A DNA stretch of 18,249 bases. It comes from Stagnihabitans sp038231775. Its GTDB lineage: Bacteria; Pseudomonadota; Alphaproteobacteria; Rhodobacterales; Rhodobacteraceae. Shown here in pieces: positions 1-7,142 of this stretch. Numbering within the stretch: position 1 is the first letter of the stretch; every line of letters starts with the position of its first letter. Position numbers and translations under genes: made by a program. Under the pieces are notes generated by a model, which was given only the letters and a program-made list of their open reading frames with translations, was not told the origin of the DNA and made no database searches. The DNA is taken from positions 1 through 18,249 of the forward strand of contig JBBRKS010000077.1 in assembly GCA_038231775.1 (NCBI GenBank). The letters run 5' to 3'.

Positions 1-39
1 ATATCCCGGGGGGGTCCAGGGGGGCAGCGCCCCCCGGCC
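1..39. repeat. G-rich hairpin element, copy 1 (ATATCCC-type)
   Basis: The sequence begins ATATCCC followed by a long G run and then a hairpin: a 7-bp G/C stem (GGGGGGC, 19-25, with GCCCCCC, 29-35) around an AGC loop. A related element with the same ATATCCC-plus-G-run start lies at 2514-2551. It sits just beyond the stop codon of the agmatinase gene, which is read leftwards, so it may act as its transcription terminator. Elements of this form are, from memory, common downstream of genes in Rhodobacterales. The left end may be cut by the window edge. Confidence 0.5.
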
Positions 40-55
40 TTGGTGGCCACAGGCC

Positions 56-1072
56 CTATATCGCCTTCTTGGCCAGACATTCTGCCATCACGCACAGCAT
101 TTCAAACATCAGACTGATCCCCAGCCACGCGGTCCCGCCCGCCTGATCGAACGGCGGTGACACCTCGACCAGATCAGCCCCCACCACATTCAACCCGCCC
201 AAACCACACGCCACCTGCAATGCCTGCCATGAATTCGGCCCACCCACTTCCGGCGTTCCCGTACCCGGCGCAAAGGTCGGGTCGACGAAATCAATGTCAT
301 AGGTCACGTAAGTCTCACCCGTCCCTATGATCTCGCGCACTTCCGCCATCACATGATCGGCCCCGCGCGCGTGAAACTCGTCAACCGGAATGATGCGGAT
401 GCCGTTGGCCGCCGCATAATCCCAATCCTCGCGCCCATAGGCCGTGCCCCGTATCCCGATCAGCACATAGCGGGTCGGATCAATCAGCCCCTCTTCCATC
501 GCCCGGCGGAACGGCGTGCCGTGGGTATAGCGCCCGGTGCCAAAATAGACGTCGTTCAGATCGGTATGGCTGTCGAACTGCACCAATCCCAGTTTCTGCC
601 CAGCAGGCCGCCCCTTGCCCAAGGCCCGCAAGATCGGCAGCGTGCACAGATGGTCACCACCCCCGGTCAAAGGCAGAACCCCCGCCACCCGCAGCCGCGT
701 GTAAAACGCCTCCATCCGCGCCAGTGAGTCCACAAGGTCCGCCGGGTTCGGTGCCACATCGCCCACATCGGCACAGTTGACCAATTCAAACGGGGCGACC
801 CAGGTTGACCCGTTCTTGGCCCGGATCATCGTCGACAGATCGCGCAACTGGCGCGGCCCGTGACGTGCGCCCGGACGGTTGGTTGTGCCGCCATCCCAGG
901 GTGCGCCGACCAGTGCAATCTGCACATCGCCAAAGCGCGGATGGTCGAAATCGACCAAGGGCAGCCGCATGAAGGTCGGCACCCCGGCGAATCGCGGCAA
1001 ATCCATGCCGGACACCGGTTGAAAGAATGCATCGCCCGCCATCTGCCGGTCTGCCATCTGCTTGTCGTCCAT
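56..1072 (-). CDS. speB: Agmatinase-family ureohydrolase
   Basis: This is a manganese ureohydrolase of the arginase/agmatinase superfamily. Such enzymes hydrolyse a guanidino compound, most often agmatine to putrescine and urea, in the cytoplasm. All metal-ligand motifs are present (numbered from the longest frame, start 1132): GGGDH (H161), FDSHTD (D187, H189, D191) and DIDFVDP (D279, D281). The sequence GAPWDGGTTNRPGARHGPRQ is typical of the agmatinase/guanidinopropionase branch. The frame is open to 1132, but the first 20 residues look unlike the family. I therefore chose the internal ATG at 1072 (338 aa); no strong Shine-Dalgarno supports either start. The gene is divergent from the bactofilin gene. 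The substrate cannot be fixed from sequence: guanidinobutyrate or guanidinopropionate are alternatives to agmatine. Confidence 0.85.
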   Translation of the reverse strand: MDDKQMADRQMAGDAFFQPVSGMDLPRFAGVPTFMRLPLVDFDHPRFGDVQIALVGAPWDGGTTNRPGARHGPRQLRDLSTMIRAKNGSTWVAPFELVNCADVGDVAPNPADLVDSLARMEAFYTRLRVAGVLPLTGGGDHLCTLPILRALGKGRPAGQKLGLVQFDSHTDLNDVYFGTGRYTHGTPFRRAMEEGLIDPTRYVLIGIRGTAYGREDWDYAAANGIRIIPVDEFHARGADHVMAEVREIIGTGETYVTYDIDFVDPTFAPGTGTPEVGGPNSWQALQVACGLGGLNVVGADLVEVSPPFDQAGGTAWLGISLMFEMLCVMAECLAKKAI

Positions 1073-1254
1073 GCCCGTGCCCCCATCTGCCCGCCCGCAT
1101 CGCAGGCTTGCGTGGCAGTCAACCAGCCGCACCGCCCGCCTGCAGGCCCATGCGCGACACGTTCTGGCGCGAAACAGCCCCGCGCGCCAACCACCCCTTG
1201 ACCGCAGCGCCCCTATCAGTCCTTATCCGGACAACCTCTTCAGGGACCGCACCG

Positions 1255-1626
1255 ATGTTCAGCAAGACGACCGAACCGACCACCGCACCCGTGGCCTCCC
1301 GCCCGGCACCCAATTCCAACAAATCTGTCCTCGCGGCCGATCTTCGCATTACAGGCGAGGTGTCTTCGACCGGCACAATCGAGGTCTTGGGCGAGATAGA
1401 GGGCAACATCACCTCCAAAGGCCTGATCGTGGGCGCCGAGGGTCGGGTGAACGGCACCGTCTCTGCCGAAAACGTCGAGGTGCGCGGCAGGCTTGATGGC
1501 TCTATCGCCACCCACGGCTTTGCCCTGCGCGCCTCGGCCGTTGTGCAGGCAGACGTGCTGTACTCCACGCTGATGATCGAAAGCGGCGCGCAGATCGAAG
1601 GCAAGTTCACCCTGAACAAGGGCTAG
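1255..1626 (+). CDS. Bactofilin family (DUF583/CcmA) cytoskeletal protein
   Basis: This is a 123-residue bactofilin, a bacterial cytoskeletal protein that polymerises into filaments through a right-handed beta-helix and usually helps localise envelope or cell-wall enzymes. Residues 1-24 are a disordered Pro/Thr/Ser-rich tail. From about residue 25 the protein shows the repeating pattern of hydrophobic and Gly residues expected of the beta-helix (GEVSSTGTIEVLGEIEG, then GLIVGAEGRVNG, then VEVRGRLDGSI). The ATG at 1255 is preceded by AGGGA at a suitable distance. The open frame continues upstream to 1027, but that part overlaps the divergent agmatinase gene and is not bactofilin-like. No M23 peptidase partner, often found beside bactofilins, lies next to it; the crotonase-fold gene starts 9 bp after its stop. 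Confidence 0.88.
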   Translation: MFSKTTEPTTAPVASRPAPNSNKSVLAADLRITGEVSSTGTIEVLGEIEGNITSKGLIVGAEGRVNGTVSAENVEVRGRLDGSIATHGFALRASAVVQADVLYSTLMIESGAQIEGKFTLNKG

Positions 1627-1635
1627 GGCCACACC

Positions 1636-2496
1636 GTGACCCCCGCTGCCCGCCAATCTGCGCCAAATGATCCGACAGCGCAGGACTCGACAGCACTGAA
1701 CTCCGCCGCCCCACCCCAAATCCTGCTGCGCGCAGATCAGGGTGCTGTTGCGGTTGTCGTCCTGAACACGCCCACAAAACTCAACGCGCTGTCCACCGCC
1801 ATGCTACAGGCCCTCAGCGCCCAGCTTGACGCCATAGAACGCGACCCCGCCTTGCGCGTCGTTATCATCCGCGCAACGGGCAAAGCCTTCTGCGCCGGCC
1901 ACGATTTGAAAGAGATTCAAGCCGCCCGCGCTGCCCCCGATGGTGGTGCTGCTGCCTTCACCACGCTGTTTGACCTCTGCTCGACAGTGATGCAGAAAAT
2001 CGCCGCTTTGCCCAAACCGGTGATTGCGCAAGTTCAGGGCATCGCCACCGCCGCAGGCTGCCAACTCGCCGCCTCGTGTGATATGGTCACCGCAAGCGAG
2101 CACGCCCGCTTTGGCGTGAACGGCGTGAACATCGGCCTGTTCTGCTCGACCCCCATCGTCGCCTTGTCGCGCAAGATCCCGCCCTCCGCCGCCTTCGAAC
2201 TCGCCGCCACCGGCGAATTCCTGACAGCGGCCCGCGCCCAAAGCCTTGGCCTCGTCAACCGCGTCACCGCGCCAGAGATGCTAGATGCCGAAACCATGGC
2301 CCTCGCCCAAACCCTCGCCCAAAAACTGCCCGCCGCCCTTGCGATCGGCAAAGCCGCCTTCGCCGCCCAAACCGCCCTGCCCTTGGCCGACGCTTACACC
2401 GCCGCAGGCAGCGCAATGGTCGCAAACCTGCTCGACACCGGCACCAACGTAGGCATCACCGCCTTCCTCGAAAAACGCCCACCCAGCTGGGCCTGA
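1636..2496 (+). CDS. Enoyl-CoA hydratase/isomerase family protein, ECHDC3-like
   Basis: This is a crotonase-superfamily protein (286 aa) that should bind an acyl-CoA. The oxyanion-hole segment AFCAGHDLKEI (84-94) and the core GIATAAGCQLAASCDM (135-150) are clear. The run VNIGLFCSTPIVALSR (164-179) and the C-terminal GITAFLEKRPPSW are hallmarks of the ECHDC3 subgroup. The two glutamates used by classical enoyl-CoA hydratases (E144 and E164 of the rat enzyme) align with Q143 and G163 here, so simple enoyl-CoA hydration is doubtful. The start is a GTG 9 bp after the bactofilin stop. The first 28 residues are low-complexity Ala/Pro/Ser, but no better start is available before conserved sequence begins. 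It is likely cotranscribed with the bactofilin gene, and a hairpin terminator follows. Confidence 0.85.
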   Translation: MTPAARQSAPNDPTAQDSTALNSAAPPQILLRADQGAVAVVVLNTPTKLNALSTAMLQALSAQLDAIERDPALRVVIIRATGKAFCAGHDLKEIQAARAAPDGGAAAFTTLFDLCSTVMQKIAALPKPVIAQVQGIATAAGCQLAASCDMVTASEHARFGVNGVNIGLFCSTPIVALSRKIPPSAAFELAATGEFLTAARAQSLGLVNRVTAPEMLDAETMALAQTLAQKLPAALAIGKAAFAAQTALPLADAYTAAGSAMVANLLDTGTNVGITAFLEKRPPSWA

Positions 2497-2513
2497 CCCG
2501 TTCATTGGTCCAC

Positions 2514-2556
2514 AAATATCCCACGGGGGTGCGGGGGTGTGAAACCCCCGCTTTTT
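2514..2556 (+). terminator. Intrinsic terminator in an ATATCCC-type G-rich element, copy 2
   Basis: An 8-bp perfect stem (GCGGGGGT, 2531-2538, with ACCCCCGC, 2544-2551) closes a GTGAA loop and is followed at once by TTTTT (2552-2556). This is a classic rho-independent terminator for the rightward crotonase-fold gene. The preceding AAATATCCC plus G run (2514-2530) matches the element at 1-39. It lies between two convergent genes, so it may also limit leftward transcripts, although the T tract favours the plus strand. Confidence 0.75.
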
Positions 2557-2583
2557 GGCCACCTGCACAACGCCACATCCGAC

Positions 2584-3765
2584 TCACCCCGCCAAATTCC
2601 CACGCCTTGTCAAAACCCATGCCACCGCCAGCGCCAGCGCCGAAAACCCCAGCAGACAGCCGTAAATCGCCCCGGCGCCAAACTGGTCCAGCAGATACGC
2701 CCCAAGCACCGGAGCCGCCGCCGTCGCCATGATGGGTGACACCGCCGCAGCCCCTGAAATCGCGCCAAACCCGCGCCGCCCCAGCACCTCGATGATCAGC
2801 ATGGGGCGCATGATCGACATCAGACCTACCCCGGCCCCCTGCACCAGCACGACGGCAAACACCAGCATCGGGGCTGCGCCTGCCGCCCACAACAGGGCCG
2901 ACGCACACACCACCATCACCAAAGAAACCCGCGTCGCCATCCGGTTTTCCACTTTGGCCCCGCCAAAGGCCAGAACCAGACGCCCCGCCAATTGGGCTGG
3001 ACCCAGACAGGCCGCAGCCAAGGCCGCCATTTGCCGACTGACACCGCGTTCCTGAAACAAGGGCAGGATATAGGTCAGCAACATGCCATGGCTTAACCAG
3101 ATCAGGGCGAACACCGTGGCGATGCCCCAGAACGCCGGACGCCGCACCGCCGCGCGCAACGCACCCCGGTTGTCCTCGACGCGGCGCACCACCTCTGGAC
3201 CGGCCAACAGCCGCATCGCCCAGATGTTCAAGGGGATGGTGCCCAGCACGGTCAGGGCGGCAAAGACCAGATAGGCCCGCTGCCCGCCATACACCCGGCC
3301 CAGCCAATGGCCCAAGGGAAACGTCATCGTGCTGGACAACCCGGCGACCAGCGTGATCCGCGTGATCGCCATTCGCGCATGATCGCCCATCCGCCGGGTC
3401 AACAGGGCAAACACGCTTTCATACAGACAGCCCGACTGCGCCACCCCCAGAACGGCCCAGACCGCCCACCACTGCGCGCGGGTCTGCACAAAGGCGAGTG
3501 CCGCAACCCCCAAACCCGCCAGCACCGGCATGGCCACAACCATCACCCCACCACGGCCGCGGTCAATCACCCGACCGGTCAGCGGGGTCAAAGCCGCCAT
3601 CACCAGATAAGACAGCGTCGGCCCCAAGGCGAGGTCGGCCTTGCTCCACCCCGTTTCGGCCTCAAGATCAGGCAACAGGGCCGGAAAGGCGTAAAACACC
3701 CCGGCATAGATCAAGAACAGGCCCAGCGCCAAAAGCCAGACCGCCAGACTTTCATTTCGGCTCAC
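2584..3765 (-). CDS. MFS transporter, monocarboxylate-transporter-like
   Basis: This is a 393-residue major facilitator superfamily permease of the inner membrane with about twelve hydrophobic segments. The opening segments, then ETGWSKADLALGPTLSYLVM followed by the loop 2-3 motif GRVIDRGRG (64-72), resemble the OFA/monocarboxylate-porter type of MFS protein ('GWSRAEL...GRLIDR'). A central hydrophilic loop after GPEVVRRVEDNRG separates the two six-helix halves. Its ATG overlaps the stop of the M32 carboxypeptidase gene (ATGA, 3762-3765), so translation is probably coupled and this is the last gene of the ctaA-M32-MFS unit. The substrate cannot be deduced. A small organic anion or an efflux role are both possible. 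Confidence 0.85.
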   Translation of the reverse strand: MSRNESLAVWLLALGLFLIYAGVFYAFPALLPDLEAETGWSKADLALGPTLSYLVMAALTPLTGRVIDRGRGGVMVVAMPVLAGLGVAALAFVQTRAQWWAVWAVLGVAQSGCLYESVFALLTRRMGDHARMAITRITLVAGLSSTMTFPLGHWLGRVYGGQRAYLVFAALTVLGTIPLNIWAMRLLAGPEVVRRVEDNRGALRAAVRRPAFWGIATVFALIWLSHGMLLTYILPLFQERGVSRQMAALAAACLGPAQLAGRLVLAFGGAKVENRMATRVSLVMVVCASALLWAAGAAPMLVFAVVLVQGAGVGLMSIMRPMLIIEVLGRRGFGAISGAAAVSPIMATAAAPVLGAYLLDQFGAGAIYGCLLGFSALALAVAWVLTRRGNLAG

Positions 3766-5237
3766 AACAAGTACAGCGCCCCGAACTTGGCTTCCAGATA
3801 GTCAAGCAGCGGTCCTTCCGACGGTTCAAACCCGCAGGCATGGGCAATCGTCTCACGCGGTGACCGCAAGCCGCCATGGCGCTGCAAATTCTCACGCAGC
3901 CATTCGACCGCCCCCGACGTCTCACCCTTGGCCAGATGCGCGTCCAGATCAGGCACCGCCGCATTCAGCGCCTGCCACAGACAACCTGCATAAACATTGC
4001 CCAGCGTGTAGGTCGGAAAATAGCCGAACAGCCCGACCGACCAATGCACATCCTGCAACATCCCGTGGCTTGGCCGGTCAACCTTCACCCCGAAATCCTT
4101 AAAGAACCGGTCATTCCAGGCAGACTCCAGATCGGCGGGCAACAGATCGCCGCTGACCAAAGCCCGCTCCAGATCAAAGCGCATCATGATATGCAGGTTA
4201 TAGTGCACCTCATCAGACTCGGTCCGGATATACCCCGCCTGCACCCGGTTGACCGCCCGGTAAAACGCCTGCGCATCGGGCAGGGTCACGTCAAACCGGT
4301 CCTTCATCTCACCGTACAGATAGCTGGTGAACCCCCTGCCCCGGCCAATCTGGTTTTCATAAATCCGGCTCTGGCTTTCATGCACCCCCATCGAGACCCC
4401 GCGCCCTAATGGAGAAAGTTTGTAATCCGGGTCAATGTTCAGCTCATAAGACGAATGGCCCACCTCGTGGATCGTCGAATAGATGCAGTTGAACGGCTCT
4501 GTCTCGACCACCCGCGTGGTGATCCGGCTGTCAGAGGCCGACCCCGAACTGAACGGATGCACCGCCAGATCAATCCGCCCCCTGCTCCAGTCATAGCCAA
4601 AGGCACTCGCCAGATCGCGGGCCAAGCGCAACTGCGCCGCCTCGCCAAACCGCCCCGTCAAAGCCGCCGGTGCAGGCTTGCCCAAAACCGCCTCGCGCAG
4701 TGCGACCAACCTTGGCCGCATCCGATCAAACATCGCGCCAATGCTTTGCGCCGTAGCGCCGGGTTCGTAATCATCCAAGAGCGCGTCGTACAGATCGCCG
4801 CCCTGCGCCAGACACACCGCCTCTTCCCGCCTTAGCGCAATCACCTCGGCCAAAGTCGGCAGGAAATCGGAAACCCGGTCATTGGCCCGCGCCTCAGCCC
4901 AAACCCCTTGCGCCACCGACGTCACCTGCGCCAGCTTTTGCGCCAGATCGCCCGGCACCTTGGTCGCCCGCACATAGCTGCGCCGGATCAGCCGCAGTTG
5001 AGCCAAACCCTTGGCATCCTTCGGGTCAGCCGCATCCAGCCAATCGGCAATCCGCGGATCGGTACGACGCGAATGCATCACACCCTCCATCGCCGCCATC
5101 TCTTCGCCGCGCTGTTCGGCAGCGCCGCGTGGCATCATGGTTTCCTGATCCCAACCCAGCCGTTCGGCCACCAATCCCAACGCCTCGGTCTGGCGCTGAA
5201 ACGCCATCAACTGGTCATATGCGTGATTGTTCGTCAT
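3762..5237 (-). CDS. Carboxypeptidase M32 (thermostable carboxypeptidase Taq family)
   Basis: This is a zinc/cobalt metallocarboxypeptidase of family M32, which removes C-terminal amino acids from peptides in the cytoplasm. The catalytic HEXXH motif is HEVGH (257-261), and HESQSR (286-291) supplies the downstream glutamate ligand and is a family signature. The length of 491 aa is normal for M32, and the start MTNNHAYDQLMAFQRQ fits the family. The frame runs open upstream to 5597, but that stretch lies inside ctaA and is a shadow. The ATG at 5237 overlaps the ctaA stop as ATGA (5234-5237), and the stop overlaps the MFS start in the same way. A role in peptide recycling is inferred; no link to heme A synthesis is established. 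Confidence 0.93.
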   Translation of the reverse strand: MTNNHAYDQLMAFQRQTEALGLVAERLGWDQETMMPRGAAEQRGEEMAAMEGVMHSRRTDPRIADWLDAADPKDAKGLAQLRLIRRSYVRATKVPGDLAQKLAQVTSVAQGVWAEARANDRVSDFLPTLAEVIALRREEAVCLAQGGDLYDALLDDYEPGATAQSIGAMFDRMRPRLVALREAVLGKPAPAALTGRFGEAAQLRLARDLASAFGYDWSRGRIDLAVHPFSSGSASDSRITTRVVETEPFNCIYSTIHEVGHSSYELNIDPDYKLSPLGRGVSMGVHESQSRIYENQIGRGRGFTSYLYGEMKDRFDVTLPDAQAFYRAVNRVQAGYIRTESDEVHYNLHIMMRFDLERALVSGDLLPADLESAWNDRFFKDFGVKVDRPSHGMLQDVHWSVGLFGYFPTYTLGNVYAGCLWQALNAAVPDLDAHLAKGETSGAVEWLRENLQRHGGLRSPRETIAHACGFEPSEGPLLDYLEAKFGALYLL

Positions 5238-6361
5238 GCCGTCCCCTCCCGGATTGATCCCTGGACCGGATAGGCCGACAAATGCCGCGCCCGGATCACA
5301 AGAACCCACAAGATCACGGCGCCAATCTGGTGCGTGATCGCCATATGCAACTGCGCCGCCGACAGCGCGGTCCAGATGCCAAGGCACACCTGCACCACCA
5401 TCATCGCCATCAACATGTGAAACGCCAGTCTTGTCGCCTGATAGGCCGACTTTCGCCCGCGCAGCCACGCCACGACCCCAAAGGCAAACAGCAGATAGGC
5501 CGACATCCGGTGCACAAACTGCACCAGCCCGGCATTCTGCAACAACGGCCCGACCAACCCGCCATCGGGGAAAAACGCCCCGTTCATATCCGGCCATGTC
5601 GGATAATTCCGGCCCGCATCAATCCCGGCGACAAGCGCCCCCAGAACCACCTGCAAGAACAGAAAATGCATCACCCCGGTCGAAAGCCCGTACAGCTTGC
5701 GCTCCCCGTTGCGCCGCGCCGTCAACAGGTCGATCTCACTCCGCCCCAGCAAGAACACCCACCACGCCACAAACCCGTAGATGATGAACGCCCCGCCCAG
5801 ATGCACCGCCAAAGCATATGACGCGACAGAGGTCATGGTCCCCTGCAGCCCCGAATGCACCATCCACCAGCCAATCGCCCCCTGAATGCCGATCAGCAGA
5901 CCCAACAGCCAGAACCGCTGGCTCCACCCCGCAGGCACCTTGCGAAACAAGGTGAACAGCCCAAAGCCAATCGCCCACACCAGCCCGATCGCGCGGCCCA
6001 ACTCTCGGTGGCCCCATTCCCACCAGTAAATCTGCTTGAACGCATCCAGCGTCATCGAGGCATTCATGATCTTGCCTTGGGGCGAGGCCTGATATTTGGC
6101 AAACTCCTGCCCCCAGACCGCATCCGACATCGGCGGCAAGGCTCCCATCACCGGGTTCCATTCCGTGATCGACAGCCCACTGTCGGTGAGCCGGGTCAGC
6201 CCGCCCACCGCAATCATCACCGCAATCATCAGGAAAATCAGCATCAGCCACAGACGAATGGCCGCCCGCCCGCCCTGCGCAGGGGCAGCAATCATCCCCC
6301 CCACCGGCACAGCAGGCCCTTTACCGCCAACCTCTTCAAAAATACTGCGTTTCCCAGCCAT
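5234..6361 (-). CDS. ctaA: Heme A synthase, CtaA/COX15 type 2
   Basis: CtaA oxidises the C8 methyl group of heme O to a formyl group, giving heme A for aa3-type cytochrome oxidases. It is an integral inner-membrane protein with eight predicted helices in two homologous four-helix halves. The expected histidines are visible: EWGHRELGR (H118), H187 in AVHLGG, QFVHRMSAY (H284) and ITHQIGA (H344). GGLTRLTDSGLSITEWNP (53-70) and NYPTWPDMNG (252-261) are type 2 signatures. The length of 375 aa is typical of alphaproteobacteria. The ATG at 6361 has a GAGGTGG Shine-Dalgarno just upstream. It is the first gene of a three-gene unit with the M32 carboxypeptidase and the MFS transporter. Confidence 0.96.
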   Translation of the reverse strand: MAGKRSIFEEVGGKGPAVPVGGMIAAPAQGGRAAIRLWLMLIFLMIAVMIAVGGLTRLTDSGLSITEWNPVMGALPPMSDAVWGQEFAKYQASPQGKIMNASMTLDAFKQIYWWEWGHRELGRAIGLVWAIGFGLFTLFRKVPAGWSQRFWLLGLLIGIQGAIGWWMVHSGLQGTMTSVASYALAVHLGGAFIIYGFVAWWVFLLGRSEIDLLTARRNGERKLYGLSTGVMHFLFLQVVLGALVAGIDAGRNYPTWPDMNGAFFPDGGLVGPLLQNAGLVQFVHRMSAYLLFAFGVVAWLRGRKSAYQATRLAFHMLMAMMVVQVCLGIWTALSAAQLHMAITHQIGAVILWVLVIRARHLSAYPVQGSIREGTA

Positions 6362-6508
6362 GGCCCACCTCGTCTTTGCCCGCGAACCTAGCCCTCCCCA
6401 AACCCCGCTTCAAGGGCCACAAAGTCACACGGGCGTGGCAGGACGGCGGGTGCAAAACTGACACACGGTGATTGCCGCAGCCTTCTTTCATCACTTCCCA
6501 AATTCCAC

Positions 6509-6940
6509 TCAGTCAGGCTCTGGTGCCTGAGCCTGCCCCATCCGGTCCCAAGCGTCTTTGAACTCCGGCGACGTGTAGAATTTCCAAGGCAGCCAGTAGG
6601 CGACTTTACCGCTCTTGTTGCTGTACTCGACCGCATGTTTCTTGACCTCGCCCAGGCCCACGACATACGAGGTGGGGCTTTCAGAATTTGGTCGCATCGT
6701 AATAACCCACCAATCCGATTTCAATTTGTCCGGTCAGGTTCCAAGCGGCAGCGGAGTGGGTCCCGAAAGTGCTTTTGACTGAATGGATAAAATGCGGGTT
6801 TCGTCATCGTTAACGGCATAGAGGTCTGATCCTCGCGCATTGCGAACAGTAAGGATGACATGCCAACCGCGACAGGAAAGCTGCCACGCGACATGGAAAA
6901 GACCGCTATTGCCCGTAAGTTGGTGTTTTACGCTTGCCAT
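6509..6940 (-). pseudogene. PD-(D/E)XK nuclease-like protein, interrupted by an in-frame TGA
   Basis: Two adjacent short frames (ending 6734 and starting 6724) are in the same reading frame and are separated by one TGA (6734-6736). Read through it, they give about 142 residues resembling a family of small uncharacterised proteins I recall. The start matches 'MA..K.QLTGN.G.', then RGW, NARGSD (D39) and IQSK (Q54, K56), and the end matches SDWWVI and YWLPWKFY...FKDAWDRMG. The GxD...QxK pattern fits a PD-(D/E)XK nuclease fold, though activity is unproven. The codon after T68 is TGA, where homologues have a sense codon before LD.L..DWW. It is thus a nonsense mutation, a sequencing error or a readthrough case. 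The start chosen is the ATG at 6940; the frame is open to 6973. Base composition is lower in G+C (roughly 50-57% by line) than neighbouring genes, which suggests acquisition. Confidence 0.7.
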
Positions 6941-7055
6941 GCGACCTGTCTGAGGAAATGAATTCCGGCCCATTCCTTCACCAAAACTGACTCAAAGTCA
7001 TTCAAATATCTGCCGCAGAGTGCGCTTCATCGCACCGCCCTCGGGAAATCAAACC

Positions 7056-7071
7056 TTAACAAAACCTTAAC
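7056..7071 (+). promoter_or_regulatory. Candidate CtrA-binding site, TTAA-N7-TTAAC
   Basis: The sequence TTAACAAAACCTTAAC contains TTAA, seven bases, then TTAAC, matching exactly the consensus of the alphaproteobacterial response regulator CtrA. It results from two tandem 11-bp copies of AAACCTTAACA (7051-7072). It lies about 115 bp upstream of the interrupted nuclease-like gene and over 900 bp from any rightward gene, so that gene would be the likely target. The match is direct; binding is inferred, since A+T-rich sequence can produce it by chance. Confidence 0.45.
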
Positions 7072-7111
7072 AAAATTCGCAAAACCCAACAATCCCCGAT
7101 ACTTACCCACC

Positions 7112-7127
7112 ATAACACGCGTGTTAT
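7112..7127. promoter_or_regulatory. Perfect 16-bp palindrome (possible operator)
   Basis: ATAACACGCGTGTTAT reads identically on both strands without any spacer. It lies 15 bp beyond the stop of the tRNA methyltransferase gene and 40 bp from the CtrA-like box. With no loop and no T tract it makes a poor terminator, so a binding site for a dimeric regulator is more plausible. The regulator is unknown. Confidence 0.4.
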
Positions 7128-7142
7128 CCCGCCAATATCACA

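Larger units (their letters stand above)
6941..7142. other. Regulatory-looking A+T-rich intergenic region
   Basis: This 202-bp gap lies between the end of the tRNA methyltransferase gene and the start of the interrupted nuclease-like gene, both read leftwards. It is much richer in A+T than its surroundings and contains a short inverted repeat (TGACT-CAA-AGTCA, 6988-7000), a CtrA-type box (7056-7071) and a perfect 16-bp palindrome (7112-7127). No intrinsic terminator with a T tract is visible after the methyltransferase stop. I see no convincing gene here. Confidence 0.5.

Noticed and set aside
2456..3307. Long minus-strand ORF (283 aa) overlapping the MFS transporter gene
   Set aside because: It lies in another frame of the transporter gene, has no recognisable domain and shows Gly/Ala/Arg-rich composition expected from high G+C shadow translation.
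5238..5597. N-terminal extension of the M32 carboxypeptidase frame
   Set aside because: It is an open-frame extension inside ctaA with no M32 homology; the ATG at 5237 begins exactly where the family sequence begins.
6724..6746. Selenocysteine at the in-frame TGA of the nuclease-like gene
   Set aside because: No selenoprotein family or obvious SECIS-type hairpin is recognisable just downstream, and homologues as remembered have an ordinary residue there; a nonsense change is simpler.
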